NCBI RefSeq assembly: GCF_003086295.3
Contig: NC_092048.1
Coordinates: 107,834,276 to 107,898,275 of the forward strand
From: Arachis hypogaea
Lineage: Eukaryota; Streptophyta; Magnoliopsida; Fabales; Fabaceae
Direction: 5' to 3'
DNA: 64,000 bases
Below are positions 21,641 to 32,489 of this stretch, in pieces. The notes beneath the pieces were generated by a model, which was given only the letters and a program-made list of their open reading frames with translations, was not told the DNA's origin and did not search any database. Position numbers and translations under genes: made by a program. Each line of letters begins with the position of its first letter. Position 1 is the first letter of the stretch.

Positions 21641-22343
21641 TGTTCGTGTTTGGACAACTAACGGTTTATTTTGTTGCTTAGATTAGGAAAAATTTCTCTT
21701 TTTGTTTAGAGTCTCGTATTATTGTCGTGTTAAAACTTTAGAATCCTTATTTTCTTATTAAAATCTTTTTCAAAAATAATTTTTCTATTAAATCCTGTGC
21801 CAAACTTTAAGTTTGGTGTTTTCTTGTTGATTTCTCTGTGTTTTTCGAAAATTTTAGTAGTTTTCTAAAAATTTTAAGTTTGGTGTTCTTCCTTCGTGTT
21901 CTTGTGTTCTTGTGAATCTTCAAAGTGTTCTTGAGTTTTCCTTGTGTCTTGATCTTAAAATTTTTAAGTTTGGTGTTCCTTAGTGTTTTTCCCTTAAAAA
22001 TTTTCGAAAACAAGGAGCATCGGATCTAAAAATTTTAAATCTTGTGCTATCTTATTATTTTTCTCTCTCCTCTTTAAATTCAAAAATATCTTTTCTCTCT
22101 GTTTTAAAAGCAAATTTTCAAAATCTATTTCTAAAATTCAGATTTTTATTTCAAAATTTAAAACCTTTTTCAAAAAATTCATCATATCCTTTTCAAAACT
22201 TCCTAACCACTTTTTCTCTCTCCTCAGTTTTTCGAAATTCTCCACTCATTTTTTATTTATTTTATTTTAATTTATTTCATTTTTGGAATAAATAAATAAA
22301 TAAAAATATCTTCTCTATTTTACATCATCTCCCTTTCTCCATC
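21641..22343 (+). other. E6 5' leader
   Basis: T- and C-rich untranslated leader with no real ORF. The motif TTTAAGTTTGGTGTT is present three times (about 21808, 21877 and 21965). The same motif stands immediately before the 3' LTR and again upstream of ORF3. Confidence 0.7.
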
Positions 22344-25300
22344 ATGGACATAAGCAGAAATGAACAGTCCAGGAGGACTCTGGGGTCATATTCTAACCCC
22401 TCTACTACTTCATATGGGAGTAGCATCTGCATACCCTCCATTGGAGTCAGTAGCTTTGAGTTGAATCCTCAGCTCATTATCATGGTGCAGCAAAGTTGCC
22501 AGTATTCCGGTCTTCCACAGGAAGAACCTACAGAGTTTCTGGCACAGTTTCTACAGATTGCTGACACAGTACATGATAAAGAAATAGATCAGGATGTCTA
22601 CAGACTATTACTGTTTCCATTTGCTGTAAAAGATCAAGCTAAGAGGTGGTTGAATAACCAACCTAAGGCCAGCATAAGGACATGGAAACAGCTGACAGAA
22701 AAATTCCTGAATCAATACTTTCCCCCAAAACGGATGACACAGCTAAGGCTGGACATCCAAGGCTTTAAACAAGGAGATAATGAATCTCTTTATGATGTCT
22801 GGGAGAGATACAGAGAGATGCTACGAAAATGCCCCTCTGAAATGTTTTCAGAGTGGGTTCAGTTAGACATCTTCTATTATGGGATTGCAGAAGGAGCTCA
22901 GATGTCTTTGGATTACTCAGCTGGTGGATCTATCCACATGAGAAAGACAATTGAAGAAGCCCAAGAGCTCATTGATACAGTTGCCAGGAATCAGCATCTG
23001 TACCTAAGCAGTGACCCTTCCATGAAAGAAGAGGTCAAAACAGCAACTGCTGAACTCAGTCCTGTAAAACAAGCTGCTGAATTCAATCAGCAATTGGACT
23101 TTCTAACAAAGCAGTTAGCCGAATTCAAAGATAGACTACAAGAGACAAGGATGGCTAATATACATATGGACGAACAGTTTAAGCAAACAAAGCAGCAGCT
23201 GTCAAGGCAAATAGCAGAAGAATGCCAAGCTGTTCAACTAAGAAGTGGGAAAATATTAAATACCCCACCTCAAGGCAGCAAAAAGCTAAGAAATGAGCAA
23301 ACCACCCAAAATTCACCTGAGGACAGTAAGAGCCCAGGGAAAAGTAATTCTGGAACTAAAACGCCAGAAAATTGGTGGAAGGCTGGCGCTGAACGCCCAG
23401 ACCATGCTCAGGACTGGCGTTCAACGCCAGAAACAAGGCAGGACTGGCGTTCAACGCCAGAAATGGGCAAGGATCTGGTGTTGAACGCCCAAAATGGGCA
23501 AGATCTGGCGCTGAACGCCCAAAATGGGCACAATTCTGGCGTTCAAACGCCAGGAGCAGACAAGGAGCTGGTGTCCAGTTTCACTCCAGCTTCTAACTCT
23601 GGCACTCAATTGCCAGTGAGGGATCAGACACACACAAATGCTGATAACAACCCCTCTAAAAAGGCTTCTTCAACCACTTCTGTAGGCAATAAACCTACAG
23701 CAACTAAGGTTGAAGAATATAAAGCCAAGATACCTTATCCTCAAAAACTCCGGAAAGAGGAGCAGGATAAGCAGTTTGCTCGCTTCGCAGATTACCTCAG
23801 GACTCTTGAAATAAAGATTCCATTTGCAGAAGCACTTGAGAAAATACCTTCTTATGCCAAGTTCATGAAAGAGATCTTGAGTCATAAAAAGGATTGGAGA
23901 GAAACAGAAAGAGTTCTCCTCACTGAAGAATGCGGTGCAGTCATTCTGAAAAGCTTTCCTGAGAAGCTCAAAGACCCTGGAAGTTTTCTGATACCATGCA
24001 TATTAGAAGGTCAATGCACCAAGACAGCCTTATGCGATCTTGGGGCAAGCATCAACCTAATACCTGCATCCACTATCAGAAAGCTTGGCTTAACTGAAGA
24101 AGTTAAACCAACCAGGATATGTCTCCAACTTGCTGATGGCTCCACTAAATACCCATCAGGCGTGATTGAAGACATGATTGTCAGAGTTGGGCCATTCGCC
24201 TTTCCCACTGACTTTGTTGTGTTGGAAATAGAGGAGCACAAGAGTGCTACTCTCATTCTAGGAAGACCTTTCCTAGCAACTGGACGATCCCTCATTGACG
24301 TCCAACAGGGGGAAATAACCCTGAGAGTCAATGATGATGAGTTTAAGTTGAACGCTGTCAAAGCCATGCAGCATCCAGACACATCAAAAGACTGCATGAA
24401 AGTTGATCTTATTGACTCTTTGGTAGAAGAGATCAACATGGCTAAGAGTCTTGAATCAGAGTTGGAGAACATCTTTAAAGATGTTCAGCCTGATTTAGAG
24501 GATTCAGAGGACATGAAAGAGCCTCTGAAATTTCTTCTGAAAGAGGAAAAACCTCCTAAACCCGAGCTCAAGCCATTACCACCATCCTTGAAATATGCAT
24601 TTCTGGGAGAAGGTGACACTTTTCCAGTGATCATAAGCTCTGCTTTAAATTCACAGGAAGAGGAGGCACTTATTCAAGTGCTAAGGACACACAAGACAGC
24701 TCTTGGGTGGTCCATAAGTGACCTTAAGGGCATAAGCCCAGCTAGATGCATGCACAAAATCTTATTGGAGGATAATGCCAAACCAGTGGTTCAACCACAG
24801 AGGCGGCTAAATCCAGCCATGAAAGAAGTGGTGCAGAAAGAGGTCACCAAACTACTTGAGGCTGGGATTATTTATCCTATTTCTGATAGCCCCTGGGTGA
24901 GCCCTGTCCAAGTCGTCCCAAAAAAGGGAGGCATGACAGTGATTCATAATGAAAAAAATGAACTGGTTCTTACAAGAACAGTTACAGGGTGGCGCATGTG
25001 TATTGACTACAGAAGGCTCAATACAGCCACCAGAAAGGATCATTTTTCTTTACCATTCATAGACCAGATGCTAGAAAGACTAGCAGGTCATGATTATTAC
25101 TGCTTTTTGGACGGCTACTCAGGCTATAACCAGATTGCAGTAGATCCTTAGGATCAAAAGAAAACAGCATTCACATGTCCATCTGGAGTGTTTGCTTATA
25201 GAAGGATGCCATTTGGGCTATGTAATGCGCCTGCAACCTTCTAGAGATGTATGCTCTCTATTTTCTATGATATGGTGGAAAAATTTCTGGAAGTCTTCAT

Positions 25301-27452
25301 GGATGACTTCTCAGTATATGGAGACTCATTCAGCTCCTGTCTTGATCACCTGAAACTTGTTCTGAAAAGATGCCAAGAAACCAACCTAGTTTTAAACTGG
25401 AAAAAATGTCACTTCATGGTGACTGAAGGGATTGTTCTTGGGCATAAAATTTCAAACAAGGGAATAGAGGTGGATCAAGCAAAAATAGAGGTAATTGAAA
25501 AATTATCACCACCTGCCAATGTTAAGGCAATCAGAAGCTTTCTGGGGCACGCAGGATTCTCTAGGAGGTTTATAAAGGATTTTTCAAAAATCGCAAAACC
25601 TCTAAGCAATCTGTTAGCTGCGGACACGCCATTTGTGTTTGACACAGAGTGCCTGCAGGCGTTCGAAACGCTGAAAGCTAAGCTGGTCACAGCACCAGTC
25701 ATTTCTGCACCAGACTGGACGTTACCATTTGAGCTAATGTGTGATGCCAGTGATCACGCCATTGGTGCAGTATTGGGACAGAGACATGACAAGCTTCTGC
25801 ATGTCATTTATTATGCTAGTCACGTTTTAAATGATGCCCAGAAAAATTACACAACCACAGAAAAAGAATTACTTGCAGTGGTTTACGCCATTGACAAGTT
25901 CAGATCATACTTAGTAGGATCAAAAGTGATTGTGTATACTGATCATGCTGCTCTTAAATATCTACTCACAAAGCAGGATTCAAAACCCAGGCTCATCAGA
26001 TGGGTGTTGCTTCTGCAAGAGTTTGATATAGAAATAAGAGACAGAAAAGGAACACAGAACCAAGTAGCTGATCATCTGTCCCGGATAGAGCCAGTAGAAG
26101 GGACGCCCCTCCCTTCTCTTGAGATCTCTGAGACTTTTCCGGATGAGCATTTATTTGCCATTCAGGAAACACCATGGTTTACCGATATTGCAAACTATAA
26201 AGCTGCAAGGTTCATACCCAAGGAGTACAACAGGATACAAAAGAAGAAATTAATTACTGATGCAAAGTACTACTTGTGGGATGAACCTTATCTCTTTAAG
26301 AGATGTGCAGACGGAATAATCCGTAGGTGTGTGCCTAGAGAAGAAGTACAGAGGATCCTGTGGCATTGCCATGGATCTCAATATGGAGACCATTTCGGAG
26401 GTGAGCGAACAGCCACCAAGGTCCTCCAATGTGGCTTCTATTGGCCCACACTCTATAAAGATTCCCGAGAGTTTGTACGTAACTGTGACAGTTGCCAAAG
26501 AGCTGGTAATCTGCCTCATGGTTACGCCATGCCTCAACAAGGAATCTTGGAAATTGAGTTGTTTGACGTATGGGGAATTGACTTCATGGGACCTTTCCCG
26601 CCATCATACTCAAACACTTATATTCTGGTGGCAGTTGACTATGTATCAAAATGGGTTGAAGCCATTGCCACACCCACCAATGATACTAAGACAGTGCTGA
26701 AGTTCCTCCAGAAACATATCTTTAGCAGGTTTGGTGTCCCTAGAGTACTAATCAGTGATGGGGGCACTCACTTCTGCAATAAACAGCTTTACTCTGCCAT
26801 GGTTCGGTATGGAATTCGCCACAAGGTAGCTACTCCATATCATCCACAAACTAATGGGCAAGCTGAAGTCTCTAACAGAGAATTAAAGAGAATCCTAGAA
26901 CCGACAGTAAATACCCGTAGAAAGGATTGGGCACGGAGCTTGGATGATGTTCTGTGGGCTTACAGAACAGCATTCAAGACCCCTATAGGGACCTCTCCAT
27001 ACCAACTCGTGTATGGTAAGGCATGTCACCTGCCCGTGGAACTGGAACATAAGGCCTACTGGGCAACCAGATTCCTAAACTTTGATGCCAAATTAGCAGG
27101 AGAAAAATGATTGCTCCAGCTAAATGAGCTAGAGGAATTCAGATTCAAAGCTTTCGAAAATGCCAAGCTTTATAAAGAGAAATAAAAAAAGTGGCATGAC
27201 AGAAAGCTGTCATCTAGAATCTTTGAACCAGGACAGAAGGTTCTGTTGTTTAACTCTAGACTCAGGCTATTCCCCGGGAAACTGAAATCCCGGTGGAGGG
27301 GACCATACGTGATTACAAGTGTATCACCATATGGTTATGTGGAGCTTCAAGATATTGATTCTGATAAGAAGTTCATTGTCAATGGACAGAGAATCAAGCA
27401 CTATCTTGAAGGCAACATTGAGCAAGAATGCTCAAGGCTGAAGCTAGATTAA
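22344..27452 (+). pseudogene. gag-pol: E6 gag-pol polyprotein, four nonsense codons
   Basis: One frame of 1702 codons from ATG 22344 to TAA 27450-27452. Gag (about codons 45-215) has YRLLLFPFAVKDQAKRWL and ESLYDVWERYREML; I see no CCHC knuckle. Codons about 340-420 are encoded by GGCGTT palindromes (DWRSTPE and LNAQNG repeats). Protease is near codon 563 (LCDLGASINLIP). RT has WRMCIDYRRLN, FLDGYSGYNQI and FMDD (near codon 984). RNase H starts near codon 1134 ([12 protein letters not shown]). Integrase has a zinc-binding region, then the catalytic triad Asp1413, Asp1472 and Glu1508, spaced D-35-E, and a WRGPYVITSV GPY-type tail. Stops at 25149 (TAG), 25242 (TAG), 27108 (TGA) and 27183 (TAA) interrupt it; the frame is otherwise intact, with no frameshift. 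Confidence 0.95.
23360..23600 (+). repeat. GGCGTT palindromes inside the E6 gag coding region
   Basis: Two perfect CTGGCGTTCAACGCCAG copies (23414-23430 and 23444-23460), exactly 30 bp apart, plus decayed units, all in the gag frame. They encode repeated ACxDWRSTPE-like and DLxLNAQNG peptides. The word is the same as in the LTR and post-pol clusters of this element. Confidence 0.9.
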
Positions 27453-27493
27453 AAGCTCAGCAAGGTCCAGCTAAAGACAATAAAGAAGCGCTT

Positions 27494-27511
27494 GCTGGGA
27501 GGTAACCCAGC
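27494..27511 (+). other. Conserved hairpin I, E6 copy
   Basis: GCTGGG-AGGTAA-CCCAGC, 41 bp after the gag-pol stop and preceded by AAAGACAATAAAGAAGCGCT. One loop base differs (C to T); the stem is perfect. Confidence 0.85.
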
Positions 27512-28446
27512 CATGGGGCAACAATCCTCTAAGCATTTTGCCCTATTTTTATTTTTATTTGTTTATATAAAGTTCACTGACACTAAGGTGAGGAATCATT
27601 TACAGAAGACCTCGGCACACAAAACAGAGAAAAAGAGCTCACTGGCAAGAAAACGCCAGTAAAAGTGTATTTTGGGCGTTCAACGCCCAAAATGGGCATC
27701 CACTGGGCGTTGAACGCCAGTAATGGTAGCAATCTGGGCGTTTAACGCCCGAAATGGGCACCCACTGGGCGTTGAACGCCAGTAATGGCAGCAGCTGGGC
27801 GTTGAACACCCAGGAGAGCAGCAATTGGGCGCTGAACGCCCAAAACAGGCAGTGTTTGGGCGTTCAAACGCCAGGATGGCAGGGAGGAGACAAAACTCAT
27901 TTTTATTCAATTTTTTTCATTCTAAATCTTGATTTTCATACTTCAATACATGATTTCTTGCATAAACATGTTAAGAACCTTGATTTCTAAATTCCATAAT
28001 TTCTAAAAACCCTACCCTAAAAATATCAAATCTATTTTAATCCATAAGCACCAGGCCTCTTTGCAAATTCAATCCAACTCTTTTCAAAATTTTTTTTACA
28101 AATCTATCTTTTCAACTCATCAATATCTTTTTCAAAACCTCCACTTTATCTGTTTCAAAATCTAAATCTATCTTTTTCAAAAATCTTTCATATCCTCTCA
28201 ATTTTAAACTATATCTTCTCTTATCATATCTTCTATCTTATCTTTTCCAAATAAATCTTTTTATCATATCTTTATCTCTTCTTTTTCGAAAACCCACCCT
28301 TCCCCCCTATAAATTTGAGTTTGGCCTCCCTCTTCTCCCATCAACAATTGCACCTAGCTCTCCTTCTATCCCTCTCCTTTCTTTTCTTTTGCTTGAGGAC
28401 AAGCAAACCTCTAAGTTTGGTGTGTTTATCCGCGATCACTAAGATC
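27512..28446 (+). other. E6 spacer between pol and ORF3
   Basis: Non-coding. It holds a GGCGTT-palindrome cluster (27660-27875; for example CTGGGCGTTGAACGCCAG), then a T/C-rich stretch (28070-28300). A copy of the pre-LTR motif, TTGAGGACAAGCAAAC followed by CTAAGTTTGGTGTG (28393-28425), lies 20 bp before the ORF3 ATG. Frames crossing the palindromes are artefacts. Confidence 0.8.
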
Positions 28447-29571
28447 ATGGCCCCCAAAGGAAAACAACCCACTCCAAGAGGCAAGAAAGAGAGCGTTCCA
28501 AAACCACTTTGGAATCAAGGGAAGTTCTTATCTAAAGAACATTCAGACCATTATAACAAAATATTGGGTCTGAGATCAGTGATCCCGGAAGTTAGATTCG
28601 ATCTGAAAGAAGATGAATATCCGGAGATCCAGGAGCAAATTCGAATCAGGAACTGGAAAGTCCTAGCTAATCCTGAAACGAAGGTGGGAAGGAATATGAT
28701 CCAGGAGTTCTATGCTAATATGTGGCAGACTGACAAGCAAAAACTATCTGGAACTGCCTTCTATGAATATCGGACCATGGTCAGAGGAAAGATTGTTCAT
28801 ACCACCCCTGACAAGATCAGAGAGATCTTAAAGCTACCTCAGCTGAAAGATGATCCAGATTCCTTCAACAGGAGAATGATGAGAACAGACAAGGGTCTGG
28901 ATAAGATTCTAGAGGACATATGTATCCCTGGAGCCAGGTGGACCACCAACACAAAGGGTGTCCCAAATCAACTCAAGAGAGAAGATCTCAAACCAGTCGC
29001 CAGAGGATGGCTGGACTTCATTGGGCATTCTCTGTTGCCTACTAGCAACCGTTCTGAAGTCACAGTTAAAAGAGCAGTGATGATCCATTGCATCATGATG
29101 GGAAAGGAAGTGGAAGTTCATCAGCTGATCTCAGCTGAACTCTACAAAATTGCTAACAAAAATTCTAAGGAGGCCAGGTTGGCTTATCCAAGTGTGATAT
29201 CGCTGCTCTGCAAGGATGCTGGAGTAAGGATGGGAATAACTGAGTACATCTCAGTTGAGAAACCAATCACCAAGGCATCAATGGAAAAACAACAAGCGCA
29301 GGAGGATCCCACCAAGAAGAAAACGCAGGAATTCCTCCCAGAAATCCCTCAATCTGAATATTGGGAGTATCTTGAGACGTCTATCACCAAGATACGGGAA
29401 GCTATGGAGCAAATAATAAAAGAACAGAAGGAACACAGTCAAATTCTTACCTATATGTTTAAAGAACAAGAGGAGCAAGGGCGTGACTTAAGGGACTTGA
29501 AGCGCCAGAAGTTATCTCTTGCAGGACCGAGCACCCCAAGGATCAGAGGAACCCCTGTTTCCCCAGAATAA
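28447..29571 (+). CDS. E6 ORF3 (env-position 'plant transposon protein')
   Basis: Open frame of 374 codons. I choose the ATG at 28447 (MAPKGKQPTPRGKK) over the upstream in-frame Met at 28315 because E3 and E5 ORF3 copies also start MAP, and because the upstream part is T/C-rich leader. The basic N-terminus is followed by a globular region with PLWNQGKFL, GLRSVIPEVRFDLKEDEYPE, LKPVARGWLDFIGHS and EVTVKRAVMIHCIMMGKE, and a C-terminal coiled-coil-like charged helix (TSITKIREAMEQIIKEQKEH). It resembles the plant transposon protein domain reported from Athila elements; I cannot search to confirm. No transmembrane segment or signal peptide. It is the only long intact element ORF in the window; its molecular role is unknown. 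Confidence 0.75.
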   Translation: MAPKGKQPTPRGKKESVPKPLWNQGKFLSKEHSDHYNKILGLRSVIPEVRFDLKEDEYPEIQEQIRIRNWKVLANPETKVGRNMIQEFYANMWQTDKQKLSGTAFYEYRTMVRGKIVHTTPDKIREILKLPQLKDDPDSFNRRMMRTDKGLDKILEDICIPGARWTTNTKGVPNQLKREDLKPVARGWLDFIGHSLLPTSNRSEVTVKRAVMIHCIMMGKEVEVHQLISAELYKIANKNSKEARLAYPSVISLLCKDAGVRMGITEYISVEKPITKASMEKQQAQEDPTKKKTQEFLPEIPQSEYWEYLETSITKIREAMEQIIKEQKEHSQILTYMFKEQEEQGRDLRDLKRQKLSLAGPSTPRIRGTPVSPE

Positions 29572-30623
29572 AGGTTGTTAAATTCCAATTTCTGCTTTAA
29601 ATCTGTGATAGTGTCATTAGAAAAGTTCACCTTAGGAGTCATATAGTAGTAATTAGTATCTATTTTGATCTTATCTCCAATTAAGCTATAGTTTATTTTT
29701 CTCATCATCAGCAAACATGAATAAAATAGTAGATCTTTTGAATAAGAGGCAATAAAATTTCGAGTTTTAATAAGAGAAATTCTAATTAGTTACATGTGGT
29801 GGCAATACTTTCTGTCTTCTGAATGAATGCTTGAACAGTGCATATGTCTTTTGAATTTGTTGCTTAAGACTGTTAAATATGTTGGCTCTTGAAAAAATGA
29901 TGAACATGAGACATGTTATTGATAATCTGAAAAATCATAAAAATGATTCTTGAAGCAAGAAAAAGCAGCAAAAAAAAAAAAAGCAGAAAAGGCCAATAGC
30001 CCTTAAAACCAAAAGACAAGGGTAATAAAAAGGATCCCAAGGCTTTGAGCATCAGTGGATAGGAGGGCCTAAGGGAATAAAATCCTGGCCTAAGCGGCTA
30101 AACCAAGCTGTCCCTAACCATGTGCTTGTGGCGTGAAGGTGTCAAGTGAAAACTTGAGACTGAGCGGTTAAAGTCAAGGTCCAAAGCAGAAAGAAGAGTG
30201 TGCTTAAGAACTCTGGACACCTCTAATTGGGGACTTTATCAAAGCTGAGTCACAATCCAAAGGGTTCACCCAATTATGTGTCTGTGGCATTTATGTATCC
30301 AGGGGTAATACTGGAAAACAAGGTGCTTAGGGCCACGGCCAAGACTCATGAAATAGCTGTGTTCAAGAATCATCATCTGAAATAGGAGAATCAATAACAC
30401 TATCTGAATTCTAAGTTCTTATAGATGCCAATCACTCTGAGCTTCAATGGATAAAGTGAGATGCCAAAGCTGTTCGGAAGCAAAAAGCTGCTAGTCCCGC
30501 TCATCTAATTAGAATCTGAGCTTCACTCAAAAACTCTGAGATATTATTGCTTCTCAACCTATTAGTCTTCTATTTTATTTGTCTAGTTGCTTGAGGACAA
30601 GCAACAGTTTAAGTTTGGTGTTG
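29572..30623 (+). other. E6 conserved 3' non-coding region and pre-LTR motif
   Basis: No ORF. The block 29990-30520 is shared with E3 and E5 with few changes. It ends TTGAGGACAAGCAACAG, TTTAAGTTTGGTGTTG, then the LTR. The tract next to the LTR is G/T-rich and not the usual A/G-rich polypurine tract. Confidence 0.75.
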
Positions 30624-32164
30624 TGATGAGCGGATATTTTATACGCTTTTTGGAGTTAATTTCATATAGTTTTTAGTATGTTTTAGTTAGTTTTTAGTTT
30701 ATTTTCATTAGTTTTTAGGAAAAATTCATATTTCTGGACTTTACTATGAGTTGTGTATTTTTCTGTAATTTCAGGTATTTTTCTGGCTGAAATTGAAGGA
30801 GCTGAGCAAAAATCTGATTTAGGCTAAAAAAGGACTGCTGATGCTGTTGGATTCTGATCTCCCTGCACTCAAAGTGGATTTTCTGGAGCTACAGAACTCG
30901 AAATGGCGTGCTTCCAATTGCGCTGGAAAGTAGACATCCAGGGCTTTCCAGCAATATATAATAGTTCATACTTTGCTCAAGGATAGATGACGTAAACTGG
31001 CGTTCAACCCCAGTTCTCTGCCCAATTCTGGCGTCTAGCGCCAGAAAAGGATTAAAAGCTGGAGTTCAACGCCAGAAATGGATCCAAACCTGGCGTTGAA
31101 CGCCCAAAATGGCCTTATGCACGTGAATTACTTAAATCTCAGTCCCAGCACACACCAAGTGGGCCCCAGAAGTGGATCTCTATACCATCTGCTATAGTTT
31201 ACTAATTTGCTGTAAACCTAGGCTACTAGTTTAGTATTTAAACAACTTTTAGAGACTTATTTTGTATCTCATGACATTTTAGATATGAATTTTGTACTCT
31301 TTGACGGCATAAGTCTCTAAACTCCATTGTTGGGGGTGAGGAGCTCTGCTGTGTCTCGATGAATTAATGCAAGTATTTCTGTTTTCCATTCAAACACGCT
31401 TGTTCCTATCTAAGATGTTCATTCGCGCTTAACTGTGATGAAGGTGATGATCCGTGAGATTCATCACCTTCCTCAAACCATGAACATGTGCCTGACAACC
31501 ACCTCTGTTCTATATCTGATTGAATGAGTATCTCTGAGATCTCTTAATTAGAATCTTTGTGGTATAAGCTAGAACTGATGGCGGCATTCATGAGAATCCG
31601 GAAAGTCTAAACCTTGTCTGTGGTATTTCGAGTAGGATTCAATGATCGAATGACTGTGACGAGCTTCAAACTCGCGAGTGCTGGGCGTTAGTGACAGACG
31701 CAAAAGGATGAAGAACCCTATTCCAGTATGATCGAGAACCGACAGATGATTAGCCATGCTGTGACAGAGCATGTGAGCATATTCTTCATTGAGAGGATGG
31801 GATGTAGCCATTGACGACGGTGATCCCCTACATACAGCTTACCATAGGAGGACGTGCGTGCGTGAATCAGAAGATAGAGGAAAGCAGAGATTCAGAAGAC
31901 AAAGCATCTCCAAAACTCCAACATATTCTCCATTACTACATAACAAGTAACCTTTAATTTATGCTCTCTTGGTTATTCACAATTCAACTGATAAACATAA
32001 TTGATTTCCTGACTAAGAATTACAAGATAACCACAGCTTGCTTCAAACCAACAATCTCCGTGGGATTCGACCCTTACTCACGTAAGGTATTACTTGGACG
32101 ACCCAGTGCACTTGCTGGTTAGTGGTACGCGTTGTGAAAAGTGTGATTTACAATTCGTGCACCA
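30624..32164 (+). repeat. E6 3' LTR
   Basis: 1541 bp, the same ends as the 5' LTR. The palindrome cluster lies at 30995-31110, where the first unit has lost its symmetry (CAACCCCAG). Confidence 0.93.
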
Positions 32165-32169
32165 CTCTC
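32165..32169. other. E6 target-site duplication, right
   Basis: CTCTC, identical to 20072-20076. E5 sequence resumes here. Confidence 0.9.
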
Positions 32170-32247
32170 CATCTCTCATGACTCGGGGGTGGAAGCAACT
32201 ACCTTCCTTTTCCTCTTTCTAGAGGTTTCTCCGGCCTTAGGTGCCAT
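32170..32247 (-). pseudogene. E5 ORF3 N-terminal remnant
   Basis: ATG at 32247 opens MAPKAGETSRKRKRKVVAS and then runs into TGA. The basic start matches the ORF3 position. With E6 removed, it continues within about 30 bp into the tRNA-Cys half (20060-20020) and then the ORF3 C-terminus, so the body of the gene was deleted. Confidence 0.65.
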
Positions 32248-32489
32248 AAATGGTTATGAAAAAACAAAAAGCAATGCTTTTTTCCATACCAAACTTAAAA
32301 GGTTTGCTCGTCCTCGAGCAAAAGAAGATAGAAGGGAGTAGAAGGAGAAGTGTGAATGGGTGGGTATGGGAGGAGAATGGTTTGAATTGGAATGGTGAGG
32401 TAGGTGGGGATCTTGTGGGGTCCACAGATCCTGAGGGGTCAAGGACTTAGCATCCCTGCTCCATTGAGGTATGCAAAACACCCTTAGTG

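Larger units (their letters stand above)
20077..32164 (+). mobile_element. E6: full-length Athila-type Ty3/gypsy retrotransposon
   Basis: 12,088 bp, with LTRs of 1539 and 1541 bp, a perfect tRNA-Asp primer-binding site, gag-pol, hairpin I, palindromes, ORF3, a 3' non-coding region, and 5-bp target duplications (CTCTC). The order of protease, RT, RNase H and integrase, the DLGA protease motif and the extra ORF after pol place it in the Athila lineage. Four nonsense codons in gag-pol make it non-autonomous now. I count about 18 differences in the first 560 bp of the two LTRs, which suggests insertion within the last few million years (inference). Confidence 0.93.

Noticed and set aside
25149..25244. 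Programmed readthrough of the two TAG codons in E6 RT
   Set aside because: They fall at conserved RT residues, other stops follow in integrase, and other elements have sense codons at comparable places; ordinary decay explains them.
28447..29571. ORF3 as a true retroviral envelope gene
   Set aside because: No signal peptide, membrane anchor or cleavage site is visible; only the position after pol fits.
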